Shown here one piece after another: positions 1-5,758 of a DNA stretch of 6,483 nucleotides (the stretch's first letter is position 1; every line of letters starts with the position of its first letter). This DNA is from Syntrophomonadaceae bacterium (GTDB lineage Bacteria; Bacillota_D; Dethiobacteria; DTU022). The stretch covers positions 1 to 6,483 of the forward strand of contig PWUG01000046.1 in NCBI GenBank assembly GCA_003562605.1, written 5' to 3'. The notes beneath the pieces were generated by a model, which worked only from the letters and a program-made list of their open reading frames with translations, was not told the DNA's origin and did no database searches. Position numbers and translations under genes: made by a program.

Positions 1-167
1 AAAATACCGAAAAATATTACATAATGCTAAGATGCTTTACTAAAGAAACATTGTTCCGATGCCGAAAAATGCTTATATGTTAAACAGTTAAGCCATATGT
101 GGGGGATTGGAAAACAATTATAAATTAAATAGCCAGACAAGACAGATGAAACGTCCCCCCGTCTTTA
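1..167. other. Non-coding left edge, no supported gene
   Basis: This AT-rich stretch lies downstream of feoB and holds no ORF with a ribosome binding site; the longest ATG frame, from base 24 on the plus strand, gives 19 codons without one. A 9-base direct repeat, CCGAAAAAT, occurs at 7-15 and 62-70. CTTTACTAA at 35-43 matches part of the operator-like motif described upstream of the operon, without its full dyad. Nothing else stands out. Confidence 0.5.
65..98 (-). terminator. Weak candidate terminator downstream of feoB
   Basis: On the minus strand an AT-rich hairpin can form: ATATG pairs with CATAT and TTAA with TTAA around a CTGT loop, with a two-base GC bulge (75-98). After four bases it is followed by ATTTTT (65-70). 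The stem is nearly all A/T and so weak, and it lies about 70 bp after the feoB stop. I see no better terminator before the window edge. Confidence 0.25.
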
Positions 168-1970
168 CTAGCCGATCAATAATAACAATGTGCCCAGACG
201 GGCAATCAGACCTCCAAAGAAAAAGGCAATTAATGTGGTAAGTACAAGGATGACCAGGGCAAAATATATCTTAAATTCGCGAGCTACTGTTGCCACAATG
301 GCAATGCAAGGCACGTAAAATAAGCCAACCACTGCCCCGGTGAAGAGCTGCAAAGTGCTGAGTTCAAGATCAAGCAGGGGCAGAACTGACAACTCGCGAC
401 GCAGGATGCCGAGGATAAGGGGAGCGGCCGCTTCTTCAGGGAGCCTGAGCCAGAGGGTAACAAGGGGGCTTATGGCCCTGCCAAAGGCAGCCATCAATCC
501 GGTTTCGTAGAGTACTGCCGCTCCGGCCACAGCAGCAATCATGGGTAAAGCGCCATCGGTAATGTAGAGCTTCAATCTTAACAATAGCTTCTTGGCGATA
601 ACTTCGATGCGGGGCAGCAGCAAGTCGGGTATTTCCAGCAGTGTCTCGGACCTGGTTCCCTTGATGAAGCGATTCAAAAACAAACCCGCTGCAATCATTA
701 CCAGCCAGCTGAAAACAAACAAGGTGACCATCACCAAAACCGAACGAGAGGCTAGAAGCGATATGAATGCCCCGGTTTGTGATATACAAGGTACAGCCAG
801 GCAGATCAAAATAGTAACCATTAACCTTTCCTTTTGCGACCCCAACGCCCTGGTGGCCATAATCGCCGGTATTCCACAACCATAACCGAGCATAAGTGGA
901 ATAATACCTGTTCCGGGCAACCCCAGCCGTTTAAAAAGGCCGTCAAGCAGGATCGCCAGACGAGGCATATAGCCGCTATCCTCAACCAGGCTCAGTACGA
1001 AGTAAAAAGATAGCACATAGGGCAATACGAGAGTAAATGGCCACTCCAGCCCCTTAACCAGGAAACCATATTCTCCAATAAAGATATCCTGGATCATGCC
1101 AGGTGGAATTATAAAGGCTGCTAAAGTAACAAGGGGAGGAATTATCAAATCTCTAAAAAGAGGTAGGAGGATAAAACGGCGCAGGCCCATTCCAACCCCG
1201 ACTATACCGGTAAAGACCAGGACCAGGATAATTGCCGCCAGCAGCAAGCCCGGCCAGGGATTGGTCAAACGGCGATCCCACCTATTGCGATCACTGATTT
1301 CCTTTGCACCTGTTTTTCGCAAACTCTTTTCCGTGAGCATCTCCACATTATCCCAGGTAGCTGTAATAGATTTTTTTACGCCCTCTATAGCATCTTGGTC
1401 AGACTCGAGCATGGCAAAGATCTGAGATTTTAATTCATCAACTCCCTTACCGCTAAGCGCAATTGTCGGAACAATGGGTATGCCAAGGATAGTGACAAGT
1501 GCTTTAACATCGACGATGTAACCTTTTTCAAGAGCCAGATCTCCCCTGTTCAGGGCAACCAGCAGAGGCATATTAAGCTCAAGCAGCTGTAGTAGCAGGT
1601 AGAGACCGCCTTCAAAATTCCCGGCATCGAGAACATAAACCAGCAGTGCCGGCGGGCCGTTACCTTCCGGAAGGGGTACGGATTTTTTCCCGCAACAAGC
1701 TGATGAAGATGGGCGGTTACAATTTGCGCTACTATTACCGCAGACCATTTTCACGGCAACTTCTTCAGCCTCGCAGGTGGCGCAGAGTGAGTAAGTGCCG
1801 GGAACATCAACAATTCGCACCTGTTTTCTTCCCTGGCGGACAAGACCAGTAGCATAGTCAACAGTTGTTCCACTATAATTGGCAACACTGACATTCAGGC
1901 CGGTCAAGCGGTTAAAGAGCGCGCTTTTGCCCACGTTCGGGGTGCCCATCAGCAATACTGTTTGTTCCAT
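168..1970 (-). CDS. feoB: FeoB family Fe(II) transporter, short form with Cys-rich G-domain insert
   Basis: This is a ferrous iron permease of the inner membrane, with an N-terminal GTPase domain and a polytopic channel domain. The 600 residues show G1 GTPNVGKS (9-16), a G2 Thr near 35-36, G3 DVPG (55-58), G4 NRGD (141-144) and a G5-like SGKG (173-176). The membrane part begins near 240 and includes EDSGYMPRLA (330-339), the GYGCGIPAIMATR gate motif (362-374), RRE (524-526) and YVPCIA (552-557), all recognisable FeoB landmarks. The ATG at 1970 was chosen because AGGAGG lies just before it (1975-1980); an in-frame upstream start would overlap feoA and has no such site. It is shorter than the classical proteins (E. 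coli about 770 residues). Two things are odd: six cysteines between residues 63 and 93, in a stretch longer than usual after G3, and a second gate reading VPCISQTG instead of the usual MSC-AR-P pattern. Iron is the expected substrate; another divalent metal cannot be excluded. Confidence 0.93.
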   Translation of the reverse strand: MEQTVLLMGTPNVGKSALFNRLTGLNVSVANYSGTTVDYATGLVRQGRKQVRIVDVPGTYSLCATCEAEEVAVKMVCGNSSANCNRPSSSACCGKKSVPLPEGNGPPALLVYVLDAGNFEGGLYLLLQLLELNMPLLVALNRGDLALEKGYIVDVKALVTILGIPIVPTIALSGKGVDELKSQIFAMLESDQDAIEGVKKSITATWDNVEMLTEKSLRKTGAKEISDRNRWDRRLTNPWPGLLLAAIILVLVFTGIVGVGMGLRRFILLPLFRDLIIPPLVTLAAFIIPPGMIQDIFIGEYGFLVKGLEWPFTLVLPYVLSFYFVLSLVEDSGYMPRLAILLDGLFKRLGLPGTGIIPLMLGYGCGIPAIMATRALGSQKERLMVTILICLAVPCISQTGAFISLLASRSVLVMVTLFVFSWLVMIAAGLFLNRFIKGTRSETLLEIPDLLLPRIEVIAKKLLLRLKLYITDGALPMIAAVAGAAVLYETGLMAAFGRAISPLVTLWLRLPEEAAAPLILGILRRELSVLPLLDLELSTLQLFTGAVVGLFYVPCIAIVATVAREFKIYFALVILVLTTLIAFFFGGLIARLGTLLLLIG

Positions 1971-1980
1971 ACTTCCTCCT
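1971..1980 (-). promoter_or_regulatory. feoB ribosome binding site fixing its start
   Basis: On the minus strand AGGAGGAAGT fills the entire 10-base gap between the feoA stop and the feoB ATG. This supports the ATG at 1970 over the upstream in-frame start at 2012 and indicates translation coupled to feoA. Confidence 0.85.
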
Positions 1981-2238
1981 CTAAATGATAGTGACAATGA
2001 TCTTTTCGGCAATTTTTTTACCTATCGCCACCTGGCGCTCTCCTGTTTTGACCATGAGGGGTCCGCCAAAGAGTTGACAACCCAGGCACTGAATTTCTTT
2101 TCCGGGCCTTAAGCCCAGAGAATAAAGCAATGGGTGTTCAGGAACATAGATCACCATCGCACTGGTTCCCTTTCTCAGGCTGCTGAGGCTAATACTTTGC
2201 AGTGAAGCTGTTAAAACTTTTTCTTGACAGATCGACAT
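1981..2238 (-). CDS. feoA: FeoA domain protein
   Basis: A small cytosolic SH3-like protein that partners FeoB in ferrous iron uptake. Its 85 residues fit the FeoA pattern: SLSSLRKGTSAMVIYV, then PLLYSLGLRPG (a recognisable version of the usual L-x-LGL-PG element), then FGGPLMVKTGERQVAIGKKIAEKIIV to the end. About fifteen extra residues precede the domain, including a cysteine. I chose the ATG at 2238 because GGGGGTGAT lies five bases before it; a TTG six bases further upstream would sit almost on that site. The start lies inside the 3' end of the DUF2325 gene (28-base overlap), so translation is probably coupled. feoB follows after ten bases. Confidence 0.92.
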   Translation of the reverse strand: MSICQEKVLTASLQSISLSSLRKGTSAMVIYVPEHPLLYSLGLRPGKEIQCLGCQLFGGPLMVKTGERQVAIGKKIAEKIIVTII

Positions 2239-2603
2239 TGACAATCACCCCCGCAATAATTTTTGCCATCTGTATTATCCACAAGGACATCAATTTTTCT
2301 TGAACAGGGTTTTTGACAGCAAAAGCAGCACACCCTCTCCATTTCCTTGGCTATACACGACCAGGAACGGCGGGCAAAGATAACAGGTATATCGTGTTTC
2401 TTCGCCTCATTTTTTACCACCCTGGAAAGATTGGTCCCCACATAATCGGTTAGCACTAAAACAAGAGCAACTCTATCGGAAATCATCTCAGTGACCGGGC
2501 TTTTTTTCCGCCCCGTCAAATGTTTTATCTTTTCAAATCCCTGTTCTTTCAATTGATCATCTATACTGCCAAGATGGTCTCCGCCTATAACTATTACCGT
2601 CAT
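2211..2603 (-). CDS. DUF2325 protein with nine-cysteine C-terminal tail
   Basis: A 130-residue cytosolic protein. Residues 1 to about 88 match the DUF2325 pattern: an initial strand TVIVIGGDH, a second strand ALVLVLTDYV ending in an acidic turn, VKNEAKKHDIPVIFARRS, then a closing helix. The family is small and has no established biochemical role. The tail is unusual: C83, then C92, C93, C95, C96, C100 and finally C117, C121, C123, with basic residues at the end. Such spacing suits an Fe-S cluster or bound Fe/Zn, but no known signature is matched exactly. GGGAG eight bases before the ATG supports the start. It lies directly before and overlaps feoA; I recall DUF2325 genes next to feo genes in other Clostridia. 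An iron-sensing or iron-delivery role for FeoAB is inference. Confidence 0.8.
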   Translation of the reverse strand: MTVIVIGGDHLGSIDDQLKEQGFEKIKHLTGRKKSPVTEMISDRVALVLVLTDYVGTNLSRVVKNEAKKHDIPVIFARRSWSCIAKEMERVCCFCCQKPCSRKIDVLVDNTDGKNYCGGDCQCRSVKKKF

Positions 2604-2662
2604 AGTTCATTCTCCCATTGTTTATTTGCAGGCCGGACCTTATTATCGTTTCTGGTTAGTTT

Positions 2663-2947
2663 TTATTTAGCCTTTTTGCGATAAGACATGATCAAAACGA
2701 TCACAATTAAGAACATCAATCCCGCAATAGCGGCTGTGCTGAAAGCGATTATCCTCATTGCAAAAGCAACTGTATGCATATCCTCATGGATATGTTCCAG
2801 ATCATGGCCAATCTCTTCCATTATTTCCATGAAATCCGCATCACCTGTAATATCTCCATTGGCACTGGCAGCAGGAATAAAAACAAAAAGAATTAGGGCT
2901 GCCAAGACGATACCAATGATCATCATAACGTTTTTATTGTTTTGCAC
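2663..2947 (-). CDS. Small two-TM protein with His/Glu/Met-rich external loop
   Basis: I do not recognise this family. The 94 residues comprise a hydrophobic segment (about 8-28) ending in AASA, which could be a signal anchor or a cleaved signal peptide; a strongly acidic stretch (about 30-60); a second TM helix (about 64-88); and a basic end, SYRKKAK. The positive-inside rule puts the acidic stretch outside. That stretch carries H48, H52, H54 and H58 with many Glu/Asp and several Met; H48/H52 and H54/H58 are spaced i,i+4, as in helical metal sites. The start is set by the ribosome binding site: AGGAGG (2957-2962) directly abuts an ATG at 2956, which is too close, whereas the GTG at 2947 is nine bases away. 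Its position before the DUF2325-feoA-feoB genes suggests a metal-capturing accessory of FeoB, which is inference. Confidence 0.75.
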   Translation of the reverse strand: MQNNKNVMMIIGIVLAALILFVFIPAASANGDITGDADFMEIMEEIGHDLEHIHEDMHTVAFAMRIIAFSTAAIAGLMFLIVIVLIMSYRKKAK

Positions 2948-2956
2948 TAATTGCAT

Positions 2957-2962
2957 CCTCCT
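2957..2962 (-). promoter_or_regulatory. Ribosome binding site deciding a GTG start
   Basis: A perfect AGGAGG on the minus strand touches the ATG at 2956 with no spacer. The next in-frame start, GTG at 2947, has a nine-base spacer and is therefore the better start for the small membrane protein. Confidence 0.65.
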
Positions 2963-2973
2963 TTTTCTTATGT

Positions 2974-3069
2974 TTATGGGTCAAAATATTTCTGGTCCGG
3001 CCTACAGGCCCGCGCCAAGTAAAATGTAAACTCTATAAGTTCACTCTTTTTGCAGATATAATTAATCAC
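2974..3069 (-). CDS. Possible 31-residue small protein or leader peptide
   Basis: A short frame opens with GTG at 3069, preceded by AGGAGGT at a spacing of about eight bases, as good as any ribosome binding site in the operon. It encodes 31 residues beginning MINYICKKSELIEF, with two cysteines and a charged, aromatic C-terminus ending KYFDP, then TAA. The stop lies 11 bases before the AGGAGG of the next gene, a normal operon spacing. There is no TM segment and I recognise no homologue. It could be a real microprotein, a leader peptide controlling the downstream feo genes, or the remnant of a longer gene. The ribosome binding site and fit to the gap are the only evidence. Confidence 0.45.
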   Translation of the reverse strand: MINYICKKSELIEFTFYLARACRPDQKYFDP

Positions 3070-3136
3070 TATTTTTACCTCCTGATCATTTAAAATAAGA
3101 TTTTCCGTTGACATTGAGCCTGCTGACCCGTTTTAT

Positions 3137-3685
3137 TTAATTGGCATAAAGCACCGAACCATCAAAGGTTGCTTTATCCTGGTCGACAAAGTCAGAAAAT
3201 AGCGGCAGGGCCGGCAGCAGGTCATACTGGTGTGCCATTTCATCGCGCGGTCGGCGAAAAACGAGACGGGCCTGCGCACCACCGCTCCTAAGAAGGTTCT
3301 CAAGGATAGCTTTTTTAGGCTTAGCCTGCAGGGCTACAAGCGCAACATCAAAATCTAAGGGAATATTATCTGCCCCATCAAGATGCATCACGGTAACCAG
3401 ATGCTCTAATTGTTGTGCCGACACGCACCGGCGAGCAACCTTAACAGCAGTTTTATCACAATCGACAGCCCATATACGGGCTCCGGTCTTCCTGGCAGTT
3501 AATAATGCCGTAAAGGGTATTGCCCCGCAGCCAATATTTAAAACTCGATCTTCTGCTGTAATTGCAGCAAGCTCGATTTCATTGTCAATTACCTGCTGAT
3601 AGTAATTGGCGTATAGGGACACAAGAGTCTTGTTGCCGGCAGCTATTTTTTCCAGGAAAGCGACAAGCATGGGAATTATCTTCAT
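3137..3685 (-). CDS. Nicotianamine-synthase-like SAM-dependent enzyme, short form (copy 1)
   Basis: The 182 residues form a class I SAM-binding Rossmann fold: VLNIGCGAIPFT (48-59), the acidic second strand VDCD (74-77) and DFDVALVALQAKPKKAILE (111-129). Several features point to nicotianamine synthase (NAS) and bacterial CntL-like enzymes rather than an ordinary methyltransferase: G-x-G-x-x-P-x-T in the SAM loop; YANYYQQVIDNEIELAAI just before it, like the YY-NY and NE-x-x-L helix of NAS; a PK motif after strand 4; and LVFRR followed by SVLYAN at the end. E36 lies 16 residues before the loop, where I recall the catalytic Glu of archaeal NAS. Such enzymes join aminobutyrate units from SAM into metal chelators. 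It is much shorter than known NAS (about 260-320 residues), lacking most of the N-terminal domain. AGGAGG nine bases before the ATG supports the start. A generic methyltransferase remains possible. Confidence 0.7.
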   Translation of the reverse strand: MKIIPMLVAFLEKIAAGNKTLVSLYANYYQQVIDNEIELAAITAEDRVLNIGCGAIPFTALLTARKTGARIWAVDCDKTAVKVARRCVSAQQLEHLVTVMHLDGADNIPLDFDVALVALQAKPKKAILENLLRSGGAQARLVFRRPRDEMAHQYDLLPALPLFSDFVDQDKATFDGSVLYAN

Positions 3686-3732
3686 CTAAGAAATCCTCCT
3701 TTTACGATAACCAGCATAAACTTCTTTAACCC

Positions 3733-3743
3733 GGCAACTTGCC
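3733..3743. promoter_or_regulatory. 11-base dyad in the gap between the two synthase-like genes
   Basis: GGCAACTTGCC reads the same on both strands except for its central base. It lies in the 85-base gap before copy 1, just downstream (in transcription sense) of the repeated GTTAG dyad. With a one-base centre it cannot form a hairpin, so if it is functional it would be a protein site. Evidence is weak. Confidence 0.2.
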
Positions 3744-3754
3744 TGATAAATATT

Positions 3755-3770
3755 GTTAGTAAAGGCTAAT
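3755..3770. promoter_or_regulatory. Operator-like dyad, site A
   Basis: GTTAGTAAAGGCTAAT shares 15 consecutive bases with the minus-strand sequence of site B upstream of the operon. The core is two inverted half-sites, GTTAG and CTAA(C/T), separated by six bases. It abuts the stop codon of copy 2 and lies 70 bases before the start of copy 1, in the largest gap between the two synthase-like genes. This would suit an internal, metal-regulated promoter, although I find no strong -35/-10 pair here. Confidence 0.5.
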
Positions 3771-4439
3771 TTAATGAGGAAATTTTTTCCTGTCTTCCTC
3801 TAAAGTGTTAACCTTTTCGGCAACCAGGCTTTCGGCTCCTAAACCGGACCGGGCTTTTCTAATCCTGCTTCCTTCAACATTGAGCACAACATCGCTTTTA
3901 CCGAAGAGCTTCAGCCAGGCCGGCAGTCTGCGGTAAACCAGGGTGCCACCATCCTTAAGTGATGCCCATGATTGTTCCAAAACTCTTTCTTTGGGACATA
4001 TATTCAAAGATACCCAGACAGCATCATAGCCTGAGCTGTCAACTTTACAACCATTTTCATGAATAATGCTGATTTGATCGATTAGACCGCTTCTAGCTAC
4101 CAGCTTTTTTGATATCTCCACGGCCGTGATGTCACAATCACAGGCATGAACCCGGTAACCCCTTTGGGCTAGAAATATCGCCGTATAGGGATAGGCTCCT
4201 CCTCCGATATGTAAAACAGAAGCACCCGGCTTCAAAGAGGCTAAGGCAAGTTCTTTAGCCAGCATGTTTCTGTAAAATAAATTGAAATAAAGCTTGGCAA
4301 AAATGGTAAACCGGACCGCAAACCTTTCAGCAAGCTGCGATAAGCTAAAGAACGGTGACTTATGGGCAATTAACTTTTTATTTCTTCCAGGTGCAGGGAA
4401 AAGACAAACCGATGTTGGTTCATGCTGATTATTATTCAT
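3771..4439 (-). CDS. Nicotianamine-synthase-like SAM-dependent enzyme (copy 2)
   Basis: A 222-residue paralogue-like neighbour of copy 1. It has VLHIGGGAYPYT (75-86) with the same G-x-G-A-x-P-x-T pattern, then ACDCDITAVEISKKLV (99-114), GYDAVWVSL followed by a CPK motif, and TLVYRR (166-171). The helix before the SAM loop, FYRNMLAKELALASL, carries E63 exactly 16 residues before the loop, as in copy 1. It differs by an N-terminal extension of about 27 residues (two cysteine-free basic patches and a Pro-containing stretch) and a charged C-terminal tail after about residue 190 that replaces the SVLYAN-type end. AAAGGAG six bases before the ATG supports the start; the upstream membrane protein gene ends 18 bases earlier. 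The two copies could act in sequence or as a heterodimer. Product and substrate are unknown; a plain methyltransferase is the alternative. Confidence 0.65.
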   Translation of the reverse strand: MNNNQHEPTSVCLFPAPGRNKKLIAHKSPFFSLSQLAERFAVRFTIFAKLYFNLFYRNMLAKELALASLKPGASVLHIGGGAYPYTAIFLAQRGYRVHACDCDITAVEISKKLVARSGLIDQISIIHENGCKVDSSGYDAVWVSLNICPKERVLEQSWASLKDGGTLVYRRLPAWLKLFGKSDVVLNVEGSRIRKARSGLGAESLVAEKVNTLEEDRKKFPH

Positions 4440-4457
4440 CTTAAACTCCTTTCAAAA

Positions 4458-5543
4458 TCATAAGCTGCTCCCGGCATTGCTGCCTTGGGAGGCAATTTTA
4501 CCCGGGTCGGTTTTCAAGTTGGCTTCCTGCTTATATGCCAGGTATGCTGCAGCCAGGGCAGAAAGCAGTAAAGGAAACCAGTAAGTGACGAGGCGCGAGA
4601 GCAGGGCCACTGTAAGACCTTCCGCCGGGCTGAAACCGTTAAACGAAAACATGAAAACCATTGTTGCTTCAAACGAACCAAGCCCACCCGGCAGCAGAGG
4701 GACCATGCTGACCATGTAAGCAGTAAAAGTTATAATTGCAACTGGGAAAAACTCTATCTCCAGTCCAAGCGTCCTGGCGACCAGATAGACTTTAAGCGAA
4801 TAAGCTATCCAAACCGCTGTTGAAATAGATACAAGGCTGAAGCGCTCCAGAGGATTAGCAATGCTGCGCGAAAAAGAAGCTGCGCGGTTTACAAAAGCGG
4901 TTATCTTGCCTGCTTTGTTTTTTAAAGCCAGCAGGCTTACCTCTAATTTACTCATCCTGCTATTACTCTTGTTCCCGGTCAGAGCCCTTTCGGAAACTTG
5001 CGAATCAGAACCAGGTGCAGATTCGCCACCTGCCCTGTAGTAAAGTAACGCAATCGCTGTAAAGAACAGAAGCAGGAAAGCAAAAGCGCCAAGAGCCGGG
5101 CGCGGCATGCTGTAGTTTAGAAAAGCCGAACCGGTAAAAATAACTACAAGGCAGACAAAAGGCAGCATTGAGTAATACTTAAGGGCAAACAGAATACCGG
5201 CAAGACGGTCATAATCAAGCGAACTGTGCCGGCGGAAAAGGTAAACCTTGGCCGCCTCCCCCCCAAGCTTTACCGCCGGGGTAACACTTTCTACATAATT
5301 GCCGGCAAGGGTAATAGCCAGAACCAAACCCAGCGATAGTTGCTGTTGTAATTTTTTTAGAAGGAATTGCCATTGGAATGCTGCTGCCAAATGGGTAAGG
5401 ATCTGCAGTAGCAGCAAAAAGATAAACGTTACAGGATTAACCTGCCTTATTGAAGCAGATATCTCTTCCAACCCCATTATAAAAACTGCAGCGGTGAGAA
5501 TTGTTATACCAATAATCCACAAGAGGAATTTTTTTAAGGTCAA
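4458..5543 (-). CDS. UPF0104/YbhN-AglD family flippase-like membrane protein
   Basis: A polytopic inner-membrane protein of 361 residues in the lysylphosphatidylglycerol-synthase transmembrane-region family. It has six to eight predicted hydrophobic segments. The family motifs are visible: ESVTPAVKLGGEAAKVYLF (85-103) and PLLPGGLGSFEATM (282-295). A polar stretch (about 171-226), rich in Ser, Lys and Asn, forms a large loop between the two halves. Family members flip or transfer lipid-linked substrates or act with glycosyltransferases; this one has no fused catalytic domain and its substrate cannot be read from sequence. The start is a TTG at 5543 preceded by AAAGGT; a TGA lies in frame shortly upstream and no ATG lies between. 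It is the first gene of the operon, 18 bases before a synthase-like gene, so a role in moving a product across the membrane is conceivable but unproven. Confidence 0.85.
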   Translation of the reverse strand: MTLKKFLLWIIGITILTAAVFIMGLEEISASIRQVNPVTFIFLLLLQILTHLAAAFQWQFLLKKLQQQLSLGLVLAITLAGNYVESVTPAVKLGGEAAKVYLFRRHSSLDYDRLAGILFALKYYSMLPFVCLVVIFTGSAFLNYSMPRPALGAFAFLLLFFTAIALLYYRAGGESAPGSDSQVSERALTGNKSNSRMSKLEVSLLALKNKAGKITAFVNRAASFSRSIANPLERFSLVSISTAVWIAYSLKVYLVARTLGLEIEFFPVAIITFTAYMVSMVPLLPGGLGSFEATMVFMFSFNGFSPAEGLTVALLSRLVTYWFPLLLSALAAAYLAYKQEANLKTDPGKIASQGSNAGSSL

Positions 5544-5580
5544 GGTATTACCTTTCGGTTTTCAGAATTTCAAACTATTT

Positions 5581-5596
5581 GTTAGCCTTTACTAAC
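5581..5596. promoter_or_regulatory. Operator-like dyad, site B, in the operon leader
   Basis: On the minus strand this reads GTTAGTAAAGGCTAAC, with perfect 5-base half-sites GTTAG and CTAAC around six bases. It lies 38 bases before the first start codon. The 15-base identity with site A, about 1.8 kb away, is unlikely by chance. The TTAG/CTAA halves recall DtxR/IdeR-type boxes, but the spacing differs from the consensus I remember, so the regulator is left open. Confidence 0.55.
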
Positions 5597-5666
5597 TTAC
5601 GGCTCTAAAAAAAGCTTCACCTATTTACTACAATCATTAAAGTATACTAAGATTATTACTATTATT

Positions 5667-5682
5667 GTTAGATATTACTAGC
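5667..5682. promoter_or_regulatory. Operator-like dyad, site C, at the promoter start region
   Basis: GTTAGATATTACTAGC on the plus strand matches 12 of 16 positions of site B and keeps the GTTAG-N6-CTA(A/G)C layout. It starts four bases downstream of the minus-strand -10 element, so it would cover the transcription start. This is a classic repressor position. Confidence 0.5.
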
Positions 5683-5686
5683 TTAT

Positions 5687-5715
5687 ATTTAACTATATAA
5701 AGCGTATCCTGTCAA
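5687..5715 (-). promoter_or_regulatory. Probable promoter of the NAS-like/feo operon
   Basis: On the minus strand there is a perfect TTGACA (5710-5715), a 17-base spacer and TTAAAT (5687-5692; four of six matches to TATAAT). Transcription would start near 5680, inside site C, giving a leader of about 135 bases before the TTG start at 5543. The surroundings are very AT-rich. Confidence 0.6.
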
Positions 5716-5758
5716 GTATTTTAATCAAAAATCACAAAAACCATGCCATGAAAAAAGG

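Noticed and set aside
24..83. 19-codon plus-strand ORF at the left edge
   Set aside because: It has no ribosome binding site and nothing recognisable in the peptide.
100..162. GGGGGA and TCCCCC as stems of a feoB terminator
   Set aside because: The arms are about 45 bases apart with no supporting inner stem and no T-run at the right place.
592..1852. Long plus-strand and alternate minus-strand open frames inside feoB
   Set aside because: They lie entirely opposite or out of frame with a clear FeoB sequence, show no recognisable domains and have no convincing ribosome binding sites.
1971..2012. 14-residue N-terminal extension of FeoB
   Set aside because: It would overlap feoA, and the ATG at 1970 has its own AGGAGG and begins directly at the GTPase strand.
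2630..3003. 10-base inverted repeat AGGCCGGACC flanking the small membrane protein gene
   Set aside because: Matches of this length are expected by chance in a window this size and the arms do not extend beyond ten bases; one arm lies inside the short ORF.
2688..3029. 113-codon plus-strand open frame
   Set aside because: It is the antisense shadow of the small two-TM gene; its hydrophobicity mirrors the opposite strand.
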